Below, piece by piece: positions 22,051 through 34,562 of a DNA stretch of 64,000 bases. A model generated the notes under the pieces. The model ran no database searches and was not told where the DNA came from. It worked only from the letters and a program-made list of their open reading frames with translations. Position numbers and translations under genes: made by a program. The DNA comes from Circinella umbellata (lineage: Eukaryota; Mucoromycota; Mucoromycetes; Mucorales; Lichtheimiaceae): NCBI GenBank assembly GCA_025093555.1, contig JAIWNF010000099.1:36124-100123 (forward strand), read 5' to 3'. The stretch's first letter is position 1, and every line of letters starts with the position of its first letter.

Positions 22051-24700
22051 AGGCTGTATAGTTGTTTTGTGGATCCAGTCAAATAAAGAAATAAAGTGTG
22101 ATAGTATAGCAATAAGATGTCTTTACAATTGAATAATGGCATTTTATTAAACGAAAAGCAAAAAAATTAAATAATATTAATGCTATGACTTTATAATTTA
22201 CTACTGTGGTAATAATATGGTGAGAATTACGTACTTTAGTTTTGTAATAATCACTGTCTTTAATAGATAAAAAAAATCAAAAGGGAGTGGGTTATTATAC
22301 ATCGATCAGAGAGTATAATATTATTTACTGTCACATTAACAGGTTGTTCAAGAAATTTCTGGAATTTAATAAAAGAGGATCAAAATACATAAAAGTTAAT
22401 AAAAGTAGGGTTGATCTTATCGAATTTTTACAAAAGTACGTAAGGGTTATTGTTGAAAGAAACATTAATAACTTAAGATAATGGATTCAATGTGTAAAAA
22501 GTCATTATCAAAATGAAGGAGAAGGTGGAAGAGAAGAGAAGGAGAATATTTCATGATAGCTGACATTCTTTGTAATAAGGCTATGAGCTTGTCGATCCTA
22601 ATTAGCCGTTATAAACAAATTCTGAAATCTGTAACGCGTGAAAATGCAATGTATAAAAACTGATCATGCGAAAACATTTGATCAGGAAGATATACATAAA
22701 CATGTGTTAATGGTTAACCTTGCGATTAGTTTATACTAACAGAAAGCAAGTTTAAGTGGAATTATTCTCGAGATACTTCACGCAGTAACCCAGAAGATTG
22801 TGAAGAGCTGATAAGCTTAATTCGTGGTAGATGGACACAATTGCCAGCATGAATTCCACTTGTAATTTTGGCCCGTATGAAGTGTGAATACAGGTTTATG
22901 GAAATTAATTTTGTTTCGTTACAAAGACCTTCTGCTGGAATCAAGAATAACAGGCCGGTTGAATTTTGGATGAAGTTAATAAAGTGGTAATTCTATCAAA
23001 TTTAAACAAAATATAAAAGAAAAGCGGCTATGCTGAATAAATAACTTGTAATAATTATATAATATAACAAAAACGTAGCAAATTAACTTGTAAATATTTG
23101 CATGAATTACGGAAGCTGTCTTCTCTTTTTAACAGATATGTGTGTTAGCTACGTAAAATAGACATTATAGTGGTTAAAAACTCGGCAGAAATTTGATTAG
23201 TATATCCTTCAGTAGGATTTGTATCTGCACTCAAATATTCACGATATTTAACCTGAAAATCAGTCATTGGCGGCAACATTAATAAAATCGACTATAGCAG
23301 TTTTTGCTTAAAATATTGTTCTTCAGCAAAATATTGCAGATTAACTGTTATTTTAAATTTTGAGTTTATGTTTTATCCTCTCATATAGCAACGGTGCCGA
23401 TCAAGAACAAAATATAGTCCGAAGCTACGGAGTGAAACTTATTACGGATCCGATGTCCAATGATGATATAGAATATCATAGTTGTGGAAAAGACTTTTTA
23501 CTATGATAAAAAAAACTACAAATATGGATGTGGAGAGACACATGTAATAGATTTTTGCAAAAAAATAAAAATATAACCAAAGACAAACATTGCCTTTCGA
23601 TTGATGGTAAAATCATTACAATTTCCATAGTAGCAATAGGTTGAAACAAAAACCCTTTCCGCAGACAACTTTTTTATATTAATTTCCAGCAACTAATGTT
23701 TTTATGTCGGAATAGCTGACAATTATCTTTAAAATACAGTGAGCAAAAAAACAGGAATTCAAAGGCAGAGTATCTTACAAAAAAGGAAATTTTAAGGCTC
23801 AACTATATTAATATACTAGTTTTTGGATTGAAACAAACCGTTCAACCCCTTTTAAATCTTGAATATCATATTGATTTTCCAATACACTAAAATATCCATC
23901 TCATTTTTACATTATTATCACGTATTATTCTTACGTAAAAATACAAATGCATAAAATATAATGACAGTGATAACTTTTTTTGTATGTACAATTAGTTACT
24001 GTAAACTAATAACAAACCTGATCTACCTATGTGCTTATAACCGTTAAAAAGATTCAGCTCCGACTACATTTTTTCAGAACGTATCTCCATCTGCCAAGCA
24101 TTATTTTTTATAGAAACGTCGCATTAAATGCACTAAGAAAAGTATTAAAAATAAGTCTGATGTGACAGATTCAAAAAATATTAATTGCGAAAAAAGTTTT
24201 AAGCATTTGAAATTTTAGCCATTTAGCTGGGGGCTCCCATATTTCGAACAGTGAATAGCAGTGTGTCACCATATATGACGGTTTTGTGTAACATAAAAAA
24301 CCAGATACGTAAAGTTTCTTATTAGACTGATAGTCTGTTGTATATATTATATGTTATACAACTGTTCAGATCACATATGTATGTTTTATCTCAGACACCA
24401 TTGTGAGACTAATTGAATTGAATATCTTTAGTATGAGCAAAGACAACCTATTACTAAGAAAGAACATCTAAATATTATTAAAGAAAAAAAAGCATAGGTA
24501 CAGTATATATAGTCTTTATTTTTTATTTTTTAAAACATGGATCAAGTAACCATCATTCAATTTATGGAGAAAAATAAAACAAAATATTAATGTTTTTATA
24601 TACTACAGTACTATGAATTAAAGTAATTACAATTGTTCTTGGAAAGCATTATTATTTACTTTCACCTTTAAGGAACACCTTGTCTGATTTTTTGTTTCGA
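22051..24700. other. Gene-poor AT-rich region with three short coding-like relics
   Basis: Most is structureless. Coding-like pieces are: + 22780-22990 (DCEELISLIRGRWTQLPA, stop, then MKCEYRFMEINFVSLQRPSA), - 23150-23280 (MLPPMTDFQVKYREYLSADT ... SAEFLTTIMSILRS then stop), and + 23391-23505 (NGADQEQNIVRSYGVKLITD ... EYHSCGKDFLL then stop). They are too short and isolated to assign. Confidence 0.35.
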
Positions 24701-24718
24701 CAGAATTTCACCTGCACA

Positions 24719-25040
24719 GGTGCTGTATTTTTTCAGGTGAAATTTGGATTTTTTATGTGCCTAGCCACATATTTTTTAAGTGATTTGCCACAAAAGAGTT
24801 TACGCTCGTATAAAAATAATACAAATGAATTTTTTATGTGATTTTTTTATGGGTTTTTTTATAAGTTTTTTTTATCTGATATGGCATTTTGGCATTTTTT
24901 GCATAAAAAAGCACTTCGTCATTTTTTTTATAAATAATTCACTATATGTTTTTGTATAAAAATTCACTAAGTTATTTTTTTGTATAGATTAATCACTATA
25001 TGTTTCTCTATAAAAAAATCACTTAATCACTATAACCATT
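24719..25040. mobile_element. Detached right end of a second MULE related to 48802-53250
   Basis: From GGTGCTGTATTTTTTCAGGT at 24719 the plus strand follows the reverse complement of the right end of the intact MULE: TIR, then AATTTGGATTTTTTATGTG, CCTAGCCACATATTTTTTA and GATTTGCCACAAAA. A diverged version of the same TGCATAAAAAAGCACTTCGT subterminal repeats follows (24900-25020). The internal gene and the opposite end are not seen in the window. Just before the TIR, AATTTCACCTG (24704-24714) forms a short inverted repeat with CAGGTGAAATT inside it. It is a solo end or a non-autonomous derivative. Confidence 0.8.
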
Positions 25041-26870
25041 ATCTATTAGCTGCGAAATTTACATTGTTGTGATGATGTTTGATTGCAACAAAAAAAACTA
25101 CAATCAAAATAGTTGACATAAATAGTAATAATGATTAGAAGCACATGACACTCGTCTCAGCAATAAAAATACAACTAAATGCGTACGTAAGAGAGGATAA
25201 ATCTTGTGATATAATTAAAGATATATAAATCATATGTACAGTACAACCAGTGATGCTCATCCATTAATATAATCCCCAACTTTGCTGAATATTTTGTTTT
25301 GTTATCTTTTACTACTATACCGTCACGTGAAACACCACGGTGTTTTGTTAGCACTGATGTATAAAATAATAGTTCATCTAGTAAATTGATTGGACGCAAG
25401 ATCACATCGTTTGTTTTCGGGTGAGCGGATATATTTATAAACATTAAGAAAAATGATTGCGTAAAATTGCTAGCAGTTCGAAGTAATATCTAAAAAGTTA
25501 ATCATATATTCCATCCCAATAAGACTTTTTATTTGAACTATTATTTACATACATTTTTTATGTACTGTCAATCAATAAGAACAGAGTTGTTTGATCACAT
25601 GTCGTCGCCTCGCTGTGTTTTTAGTCTACGTAGCACTATTTTATCTTGATTTTTTTTCAATGACATAGTGTATACAAGCAATATCCATCTTGCGTCCTTT
25701 TTGTGAACAGCCAATATTCTAAGATACATTCTGTACATATGTTCATCACAATTCACGGTTATATGCTTGTTATTATGTTCTTTTTAAAAAAAAGTTTTAT
25801 TTTTTCAAGCGGAACTGAGACCACGCGAGTGGACGCGTGCATGCACCTAAAAATGGGGGAGCATCTGATATTACTTTTATGTGTGAAGTCATAAGATTAG
25901 CTTTCTTACGTATCGCATTGCATAATATGTATTTCTACTGGTAATGGTTAATTTTAATAAAAATAAACAGTAACTTTACTTCTTCAAATGCTTTTGAAAA
26001 AACGAAGAGTTTATAGGACATGGTACGTAATAATAACTCAAAAAAAAAAGAAAAGAAACGGTAGAGGGAATGAGGGAATAAGAAAGGCTATACAATGCTA
26101 AGAAAATAATAGGTTGACCAATTTTAATAAGAATCGAAGGGATGAAATTATATAAAGAAAATTAGAGATGTGGGGAATATAAAAAGCAAGCAATAATAAA
26201 GAGTTGATTAAAAAAACATATCTACGGGAAAGTAGAGTTTGAAAGACACGTGCCTACTCCTGACCCTTCGAATGGACACGTATACATATAAATATCAATA
26301 TAAAACGTATTTACAAAAAAACGCAGTTACCATCCAAATGTATATAAAACATAAAAGAAAATGAGTGCGAGACAGAGTTAAAAACAAACGATACGTACGT
26401 AGCAACCATTTGATTAATTGTAAAAAGAAAATTCTTTATATAAAAGAAAATGTTAGACAGAGCTATACCTGTAAATTAGAATTTGTTAAAGATAAAATAT
26501 CATTATATTATGCATTACGTATATAAAAGATGAGTGAGTTATAGTAGGGTAAAAAAAATCGTAAAAGTGAAAGAAAGGGACAAAACAGGTTTTGTGAAGT
26601 ATGACACTTATTCTACTATCATCCTCGCCATGCATAACAAAGAAGAGCAATTAACCACAGAGCGTAATAATTTAGCTCCCCAAAATTGTTCTTTTACCAT
26701 ATTAGTAGTTAAAAGGTAAACAAATATTATTGCACGCATAACACAACCATCGTGAGCTTGATAGTTGTCATGCAAGCTGATATCAATATGCTAACACTGT
26801 AGTTTTACAAAATAGCCTGACACTCCGCCATTTCCATATGAAAAAAAAGCATCTTTGCGCAGTTATTATG
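25041..26870. other. AT-rich region, no supportable gene
   Basis: It contains only short ORFs. The minus-strand ORF 25175-25444 has a coding-like stretch (ILRPINLLDELLFYTSVLTK, RDGIVVKDNK) but no known motif and no neighbours that would extend it. Confidence 0.35.
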
Positions 26871-26879
26871 ACTACACTT

Positions 26880-26888
26880 TTATAAATT
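26880..26888 (+). promoter_or_regulatory. TATA-like box upstream of copy C
   Basis: TTATAAATT lies about 115 bases before the ATG of copy C and is followed by a CACTCACTTCACTCAC and C/T-rich leader, a usual layout for fungal promoters. Position-based inference only. Confidence 0.35.
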
Positions 26889-26998
26889 CACTCACTTCAC
26901 TCACTTTTTTTTTGATACCCACGCCCTTTTTTATTCTTCTTCTTCTTCTTTCAAACTTCAATATTTATTTTCATTGCAAAACGCTTCTGACAAACCAT

Positions 26999-29388
26999 AT
27001 GTCTTCTTCCAATATTTCAAACGCTCCTGAACAGTTTTTATCTGATTTCAAAGAAGGTATACTTAAGCATGGTAAAATATTTCTCATCTTTTATACCAAT
27101 AACACGTTACTTTAATATAGCTCTCACAAAATATCTGGAGCAAGAAAAAGATGATGTGTCACTCCAAAAATTCTACAAGTATAATCCTGAGGTTTTTAAA
27201 ACTCATAGCAACCAAACAGACCTCAAGGCAACCATTAACCGTACTTTTATTAAAATGATAGAAGAGTTTGAAATAGAAGTAAGTATTTGATACCCCGCCC
27301 CAGACACCAGATAGTTTCATTAAATATATATAACATAATTGCTTACCTTCTCTTTTAATTTTTTTTAATACGTACTGTCAGAAATATAACAAGAAGCAAC
27401 CAAAATGGGATGATATATTACAGGAGGTATAGGAGATATACTAATTTTTATTTATTTATTATAATTTTCTTTCATTTCTAAGTCGTGTTTCTCTCTCAAA
27501 TCATACTGTAGAGACGTGAAGTAAACCATTTCCCGTCGAAACGTTATACAACATTATCAAAAAACAAAGAAAAATCCGTGTCTTCGAGCAGCTCCGAAAC
27601 TCTTGTAGGTTCTCTTTCTTTTTTTTAGAAAAAACAACTTTATGGTTTTTCCCATTATTATGATGGAATGATGTTTCTGAATTCTGAATGTTCGATAGGA
27701 CATTTTATCCACTGAACAATGGGAGGCGTTTGAAGAAAAATATCAAGCAATGAAAGACGAAAAAAAATGGAAGGTTGGGGATGTTTATGTCGAAGACGTT
27801 ATATACAAGCATGCCAAAACACTTAAATATGAAAAGTAAGTATGAGTGTTTTCTTTTGAGGATACATTTACTTACGAATTACCTTAAACACCAAAAAGTT
27901 ACATTCAATGTCCGGCTACCAAAATAGAAAATTATTTTTAGTGTTTAAAGATTACATATATGAATGCTCTTCTTTACTAACTTCATATTTCTTACATTTT
28001 CAGTGCTGCACATTCATTTATTTTGAATTTAGCTGATAAACGTTGGAAAAACGTATTTACCGAAGACCAGTTATCTGTGATTGAGAAAGAATCCTTTCTT
28101 CCACTTCCAACACTCCCCCGAGAACTTGTTGAGTTCTTAAAAAAGTTTAAAAATGTTGTATGTATAATTATTATTGTCTATCTATTAACAGGAAGTAGTA
28201 TATTAGCATATTTCTCATTATAAAATCTTCTAATAGGAAAACTTGGACGACGCCTGGAAAATTGCCAACGATAGTTGTTTTGATCCTGTTAACCAATTTG
28301 ATGCAGACTGTGCAAAGCAATCAATCTTAAGTATTATTTCGGCATATAGATGGGATGTCGTGAACAGAATCGCTAGACAAGGAAAAGAACGAGATCTGAT
28401 GCGTGTGTGGCGGGCGATCGACGACTGCTTTGATGATTTAAAAGTTGATATACGAAGGTAAATACATATATATAAATACACATATATATATACATATATG
28501 TACGATTGACAATTCGTAACATATTTGTATTTATATTTTATAGAAGTGATCAACAGGCGTATGCCTCTTCTGCTCGTCTCAATGAAGATAGGAGTACCTC
28601 CATTGATGGATCGATTATGAGGAAGATTGTTGGTGTTAAACCAGACTTGATAATATCTAAAAATATGCTTGAATACGGCGCAGCAGAACATGGTTATGAA
28701 GACGAAACTGGTGTAGGAACGAAGGAATTGACAGAGCGATATTTAAAATTCCCAAAAACATTAAAAGATATGATGTTAAAAATTGGCCAGTACCTTGATA
28801 ATGACCGTAAGGCGTTACGCTCCCTGAGAATCATTGGATTTTCATATACACGTAAGTTCATTTATTCTCAGAGGATGATATGACTGCAACATGAGATAAA
28901 AAAGATTATTTTACTGAATGTCTATTATGTGTAGATCTTCGTATGGTAGGATTGATAATGGATGCTCCTTGTGGTTATGTTTGTCGTATTCGTGAATTGA
29001 AAGAGGTGACTATTCCATGTGAATTTGAAAGATTTTACACAACATACATACGCTTCATAAAACAAATATTTACTTTAAAGGTTGGTAGTATATTAATGGT
29101 GGGAAGGGGATAAAGAATAAATTTAGATTCGCAAACGTTATACTTAACGGATACCACTGAAACCTAAAGTATATAGTCAAAGAATCAATGACAATTGTGA
29201 GACATGCAACTCCTGGTACGGATGATGAAAATGACGACGATGATGAAAATATGCTTCCTTCACTTCTTAATAAATCTCAAGACACAGTCGAAATACCCTC
29301 ATGTATTAACAAACACGAAACTTGCACAGATAAGAAAACTAATAAAAGAAAAGATCGTGAAGATGATGATAGTTATGGCGGACATTAG
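26999..29388 (+). CDS. Copy C: apparently intact member of the repeated family, ten exons
   Basis: Exons read by frame continuity: 26999-27071, 27121-27278, 27382-27426, 27512-27604, 27699-27835, 28004-28157, 28237-28457, 28544-28851, 28935-29080 and 29170-29388, giving about 517 residues with no stop. If the acceptor at 29126 is used instead of 29169, the protein ends early as IRKRYT (about 451 residues). Blocks: KYLEQEKDDVSLQKFYKYNP, VGDVYVEDVIYKHAKTL, SFILNLADKRWKNVFTEDQL, FDADCAKQSILSIISAYRWD, MRVWRAIDDCFDDLKVD, then IVGVKPDLII..LEYGAAEHG and an acidic C-terminal tail (DDENDDDDEN). The spacing of Asp in KPD and the two Glu in E-x-G-x-x-E resembles PD-(D/E)XK nuclease cores, as a hypothesis only. 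No signal peptide or membrane segment. Copies A, B and D show it belongs to an expanded family. Confidence 0.75.
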
Positions 29389-31489
29389 TCAATGGACGAT
29401 TCATAACATTTAAACCCCCTAATAATTCTTACCTTCCTTTTTTAAAGATTTACGAAAAAAAAATGATCTGCTTCTCATATCAATATTCCTACGCACAGCG
29501 TTAAACTATATCTTTCCTGCATCCATTTATATGTTTATTATATTCTTATTAAAACCTAAATCATAATTGTATAGTAATAATCAAGAACATATACATTTAT
29601 TAAACAAGTGTCGTCACTCACTATATACATAAAATAAAAAATTTTCTCTTTATTTCTTTGATGCTGGTGACTTGTGTATATATTTTCTTTCAATCTTGTA
29701 CCAAGAATAATCGCAAACATATTCTTCTCTCTATCATACAACATCTAGTGGTGGCTGACGGATAGGTACGTATCAATGAAAAAAAAACTAAAACATCATG
29801 TAATATGCAACAGCGGCTCATAGTTATATGATAATATAGTACCATTTTAATATCCCGTTTTTAAGCCTTTCTACTATAGCACCCTTCAACATAGTAGTAA
29901 TTATTTTTCGTCTACTACCGTTTTAGTATAATTTTATGCATGATAAATGTGAAGAGATTTCTAAAGTATTACTTTGGGTCAAAGTAATATTTTCAAGACC
30001 ACGTGGAAATTGTCTCCATCCATTATAATTTGCTCGCATTCTCATATGAATTGTGCTGATTCATAACAGTGGTTACTGGTGTATCTTTTTAACGAATCCA
30101 TTTTTCATATTGTTTTCATAAACGTAAGAGAAACAATTGTTCGAAATGAGAGAGTGTCCATCATACATTTTGTTGCATGAACGAGTGCTGGTAAGTATGC
30201 TTCTCACCACGATCTGAACCTTTATCACCGAGCTATATCAACCATTAATATATATATTGGTTTGTAACATAAAACAAAGCAGTAAAAGTATCACGCAAAA
30301 TAGAAAGAAAGGTTTAAAAAAAATTACCCGTCAGTGCAATACTTCTTCAGTACTAGCTTGAAAAAATGATTTATAATTTTGTTTTTATATTTATTTATGG
30401 CATGTCGTTCGCGAACCATATGTAATAATGGATTATACATGATATTATCATTCATCGTCCAAATTTTACTCTGGTCCACCCTTCTTTCTTTCATTCATAT
30501 ATATATCACTTACATGGTTATGTACTAATTCATGAAATAACCGATAAGATGAAGAAACAGGCATATACAAAAACACTCGGTTAACAACAAAACAAAAGTA
30601 AAACAATACTATGTAAATCTTCACCAAGAACAAGGGGGAAAAGGGTAGACTATTCTACCTCGTGCCATCCACTTTAAACCATTTCTATACAATGTAAACA
30701 ATAAAGTTAAAAGTATATGTTTTTATGTGTATCAACAGCATATTCCCCTAATCTTAAGACAGATATTGAAAGATACGTTATTCGGAATGGAATGTGCGAC
30801 AATCAAACCTGAAATTATTTCAACCTTCTACAATCTGTACTAAATACTTTTACATGTTACTCTGATGAAGCTTTGTTTCTTCACAGTATTTGCTAATAAT
30901 CATTCGGAATTACTCCCGTCTGCTTCGAAAAAGAAGGGGAAAAGGGTCGCAATGGACGCTGAGGGACTATACGGGCGTAGCGCATAGTTATTCCACAACC
31001 ACCACCAAAATGTATCGAAGAAGCAAGTAAAAAACCATCGTAAGAGCGGAAAGCCAAAAAAATTATTTAATGTATTGGATTTTTCCACATTATTTGTGGT
31101 GAACTAAAGGGGATTTGGCGTTGTCTGGGGAATAATTATGCGTTCCTGTTTTTGTGTCAAAACATTTACTTTCTTTGTATTTATAACTTTATTTTCGTAA
31201 AATGTCTCATATCAAATTCATTTATGAGCATTGTTACTAAAAAGTTGGTTATTAGTTTCCCTGGGGAGGCAGTAGAAAATATTAAGTGCTTGGACATAAA
31301 TACTTGAGTGCAAAAATATTCCCCGACAACACAAAATAATTTTATAAGTGACGCAAAATTCGCTTTCTCATTGGCGCAAAATTAATTTACTTCAGCACAA
31401 ATAATTTGGAAAACATCTGTATAGCTGGTTTTTTTTTACAGCTCAAGATGAGAGCAAAATAGAAAAAGAGAATACAGGTATCGCTAAAA

Positions 31490-31492
<3 letters not shown>

Positions 31493-31522
<30 letters not shown>
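31493..31522 (+). repeat. Poly-A run
   Basis: About 30 consecutive A. No retrocopy-like coding sequence or flanking duplication was recognised next to it. Confidence 0.85.
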
Positions 31523-31524
<2 letters not shown>

Positions 31525-34189
31525 AGGAGAAAAATAATTATTAAGTTAAATCGATCGCTTTGGAGTCAGATGAACAAATAAAATGAACATTTGCATCACC
31601 AGGAAGAGATATCTCGCTATAAATTAGGAAAGATCGTTCGAATATTGGTTACCAAGGTCAAAAGTTAATACGTCGTTCGGGTTTCGTAATAAAGTTTGGA
31701 TCAAGGGATACGCGCACCGTGTTTGAATTTTACAAGAGTAATATGAGTACTATTAAGAAGCAGTGTTATTGGATGTGTGCGTTTCGAGACGTATGGATTG
31801 GTTTGGAAAGGAAAAAAGATATTGGATTCGAAATCTTAAAATGCGATAGGAAAACAACTCCCCCTTTCCCACTGTTATTCTTGCTGGTTTTCATCTTACT
31901 ATACTCTACTGCAGGAAAACTTTGGAATCCATACTATAATAAGCCGTGGTAATACGTCAATGGCGACTAGTAGGTGTCGAAAACGAAGTGTTATATCAAT
32001 GAAATTAGATGGGAGAAAGAGACACTTGAAAGTCAACTAGATCCCATAAAAGAACAAAATTGAACTCAAGTTTATTAAAATAAGATATTCTCTCTATTGT
32101 ATTAAGTTCTTATTGTCAGTGGGATATATCAATACGCCTATACGAGTATATGTGGTCTTTCCATTTGTAATGATTGTGCGAATTATAATAATATGATACA
32201 AATAATTTTTTTAATTAAACTTTGTGTGGTTGATGATGAAATGATCCGCCTAAGCAGTTGTTATCTAAATTAACATTAAAGAAGACGGACTTCCGTATTT
32301 TTATAAAACATTGTCCAAATAAGAATATATTAAAGTATTAGCAAAGCATAGCTGATGATATGGTGCATTTAAATATATATATTGGTGAATGACTCTGCTT
32401 TATCAGACCGTTGTAGGTTTGATACGTACAGCACGAAGATTCGCCATTTGGTTCGACTTCTTGTTTGCCAACAATTTATAAATAAGTTGATATAATGGCT
32501 GATCTATTACAAAAGTGACAAAAAAGCTGTGGTCGAGAGCGATTTAGTGTGTGCTTGGGATATAAATGTACGAAAACATATTGGTTGAAATAGGTATCTA
32601 TAGAAGATAAATAAGGTCTTGGTGCAAAAGCTGATAGAATTAACATTCAGAGATAATAAACATTTGCTGATAACAAACGTCAATATTCGAATACTATTTA
32701 TTTAATAATAATTTGGTTGTTTTCGTTTGTCGTTATGCAAGTACTAATTTATACCACTGTATTTGTCTCCATCGAACAAAAAATTTTCAGATAGCTAAAG
32801 CCATATTCTATTATTTATTCTGAATACATTATATTTTCGAATCTTCATGTAGCACAAGAACCATACATACCTATAGACGCCGGATAGTTACCATTGTCTA
32901 TTCCGAATTTATCGAAGTTAATGAGATTAAACAGTAAGTTCGAAAGTCAGATGATGTTGATTTATCAGATAATATTAATTTGGTCGGAAGAAGTATGACA
33001 AAAAATGCAATTAATTCATAATTAACTTCCAACTCAATTACATTGTGTAACCTAATAATTGCATTATCCCTGTTGATTATAAAATCTCAATTAGCCAGCC
33101 TTGGTTACTATTACTTCTTTACTTGTCCGAAACGACCATTTATCAGCCAACTTTAATAATAGTAATAGTACGTGGTGTACAGCAAAAAAAAAAGAATATT
33201 GATTTATGGCACTAATTAGCGTATTATCATTACATGATTTTATATAATACAATAATTTTTTGTCATACATTTTATCACACGACCTCAAAATCCTTCATTA
33301 AACAATTCTTACGTATTTTGCCGCAATTTGTATGTATCTGGCAGCAGTACGTATGTACAGTAGTACGGTAGTAGTAATAAAAAAACCGTTATGCATTAGG
33401 AAAGATGTAAATAAAAGAATTATTACATATTGGTAAACGAATTTTATTAATATCAATAATCTTGGTCACAAATTCAACTCATCCGTGAAAATCATCTTGT
33501 TTTTTTAAATCACCTATCTTTAATAATAATGGCATCATTGTATCTTCTTATTTTCCGTGATTCGGACGGGTCCGACCGAAAAACTGACAGAAATTGGGGG
33601 GTGGGGGAGATCCGAAGAGCGACGGTCAGATGGGTGCTTTCAGTTTGAAGAACGTTTTTGGGGCTTACATATAAGTATTGAAAAAACAACAATAAACGCT
33701 TTATAGTTTATTTAATGTTCGATTATTAAACTAAAGTGTAATTCTAGAGATAGAAATATATAGAATAGAAAATGTTTTTTATTGATAAAATGTCTTAACA
33801 TACGTACAATAATAAATATGTACCAAACATGTTGTCATATATATATATATATATATATAAGAATAATTTTTAAACTATGAATAAGCCTACCAAAGAACAT
33901 TTGCAAATAAATTTGGAATATTTATGATATAGATATGTTATCTAGCTTCAACCTTCTTTTTTCGGACATACACTAATATGATAATAATAATAAAAGATGT
34001 TATACATAGTATTAGAAGCAAAAGACATTTATATAAGATAACAAGAGCGCGAGACGCTAAACGAAAAAAGCCTCTTTGAACTTTGCAGATACATATAATT
34101 GATCATAACTATGTTGTATGGATGAGGAGTAATTCCCATCCATTTTAACATGTCTAGGTATAGCGAATTTATCGCTCAATAACAAACTA

Positions 34190-34214
34190 AATATATATAT
34201 ATATATATATATAT
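34190..34214. repeat. (AT)n microsatellite
   Basis: About 12 AT units downstream of the F-box gene. Similar runs lie at 33838-33859, 54473-54498 and 15967-15990 (the last within an intron of copy B). Confidence 0.9.
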
Positions 34215-34562
34215 GATAGTCGATTTTTATTATTACGCATTTTAAGCTTTTTCGCATAATTGAGATGATGCATGTGCAGCGGAGACGATTTTTAGAGCGA
34301 AGTGATTTTGACTAGAACTGTGCAATAAGACCATGGGTATAAGTTACAGCCCGAAAATTGTTTTTAAAGTTACAGTTTTTTTAACATCACCACTGCCCTT
34401 TCTCTTACATGTTGGTTTACACTAATAATAATTGCGTATTTAAGTGATTGTATAAATATTTGTAATTCAATAAGGTAAGCCATATAAATATACCCACTAC
34501 TTATTTGACAGCTTTAAGTTACTATATAGATGTGTATAAAATGAAGAAGAAAAAGAGATTAT

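Larger units (their letters stand above)
29389..34562. other. About 5.2 kb without a supportable gene
   Basis: Similarity to the flank of copy B continues to about 29625, then AT-rich sequence follows. Coding-like relics: + 30728-30841 (HIPLILRQILKDTLFGMECA, IKPEIISTFYNLY then stop) and + 30895-30987 (HSELLPSASKKKGKRVAMDA then stop), probably one decayed gene. A 30-base A run ends near 31522; AT dinucleotide runs lie at 33838-33859 and 34190-34214. A 77-codon ORF at 31719 has no recognisable feature. Confidence 0.4.

Noticed and set aside
28230..28691. 153-codon minus-strand ORF
   Set aside because: Antisense of copy C exons 7-8. The plus-strand frame is conserved in copies A, B and D.
31493..31522. 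Poly-A tail of a retrocopy or LINE
   Set aside because: No coding sequence, target duplication or reverse-transcriptase motif is next to it.
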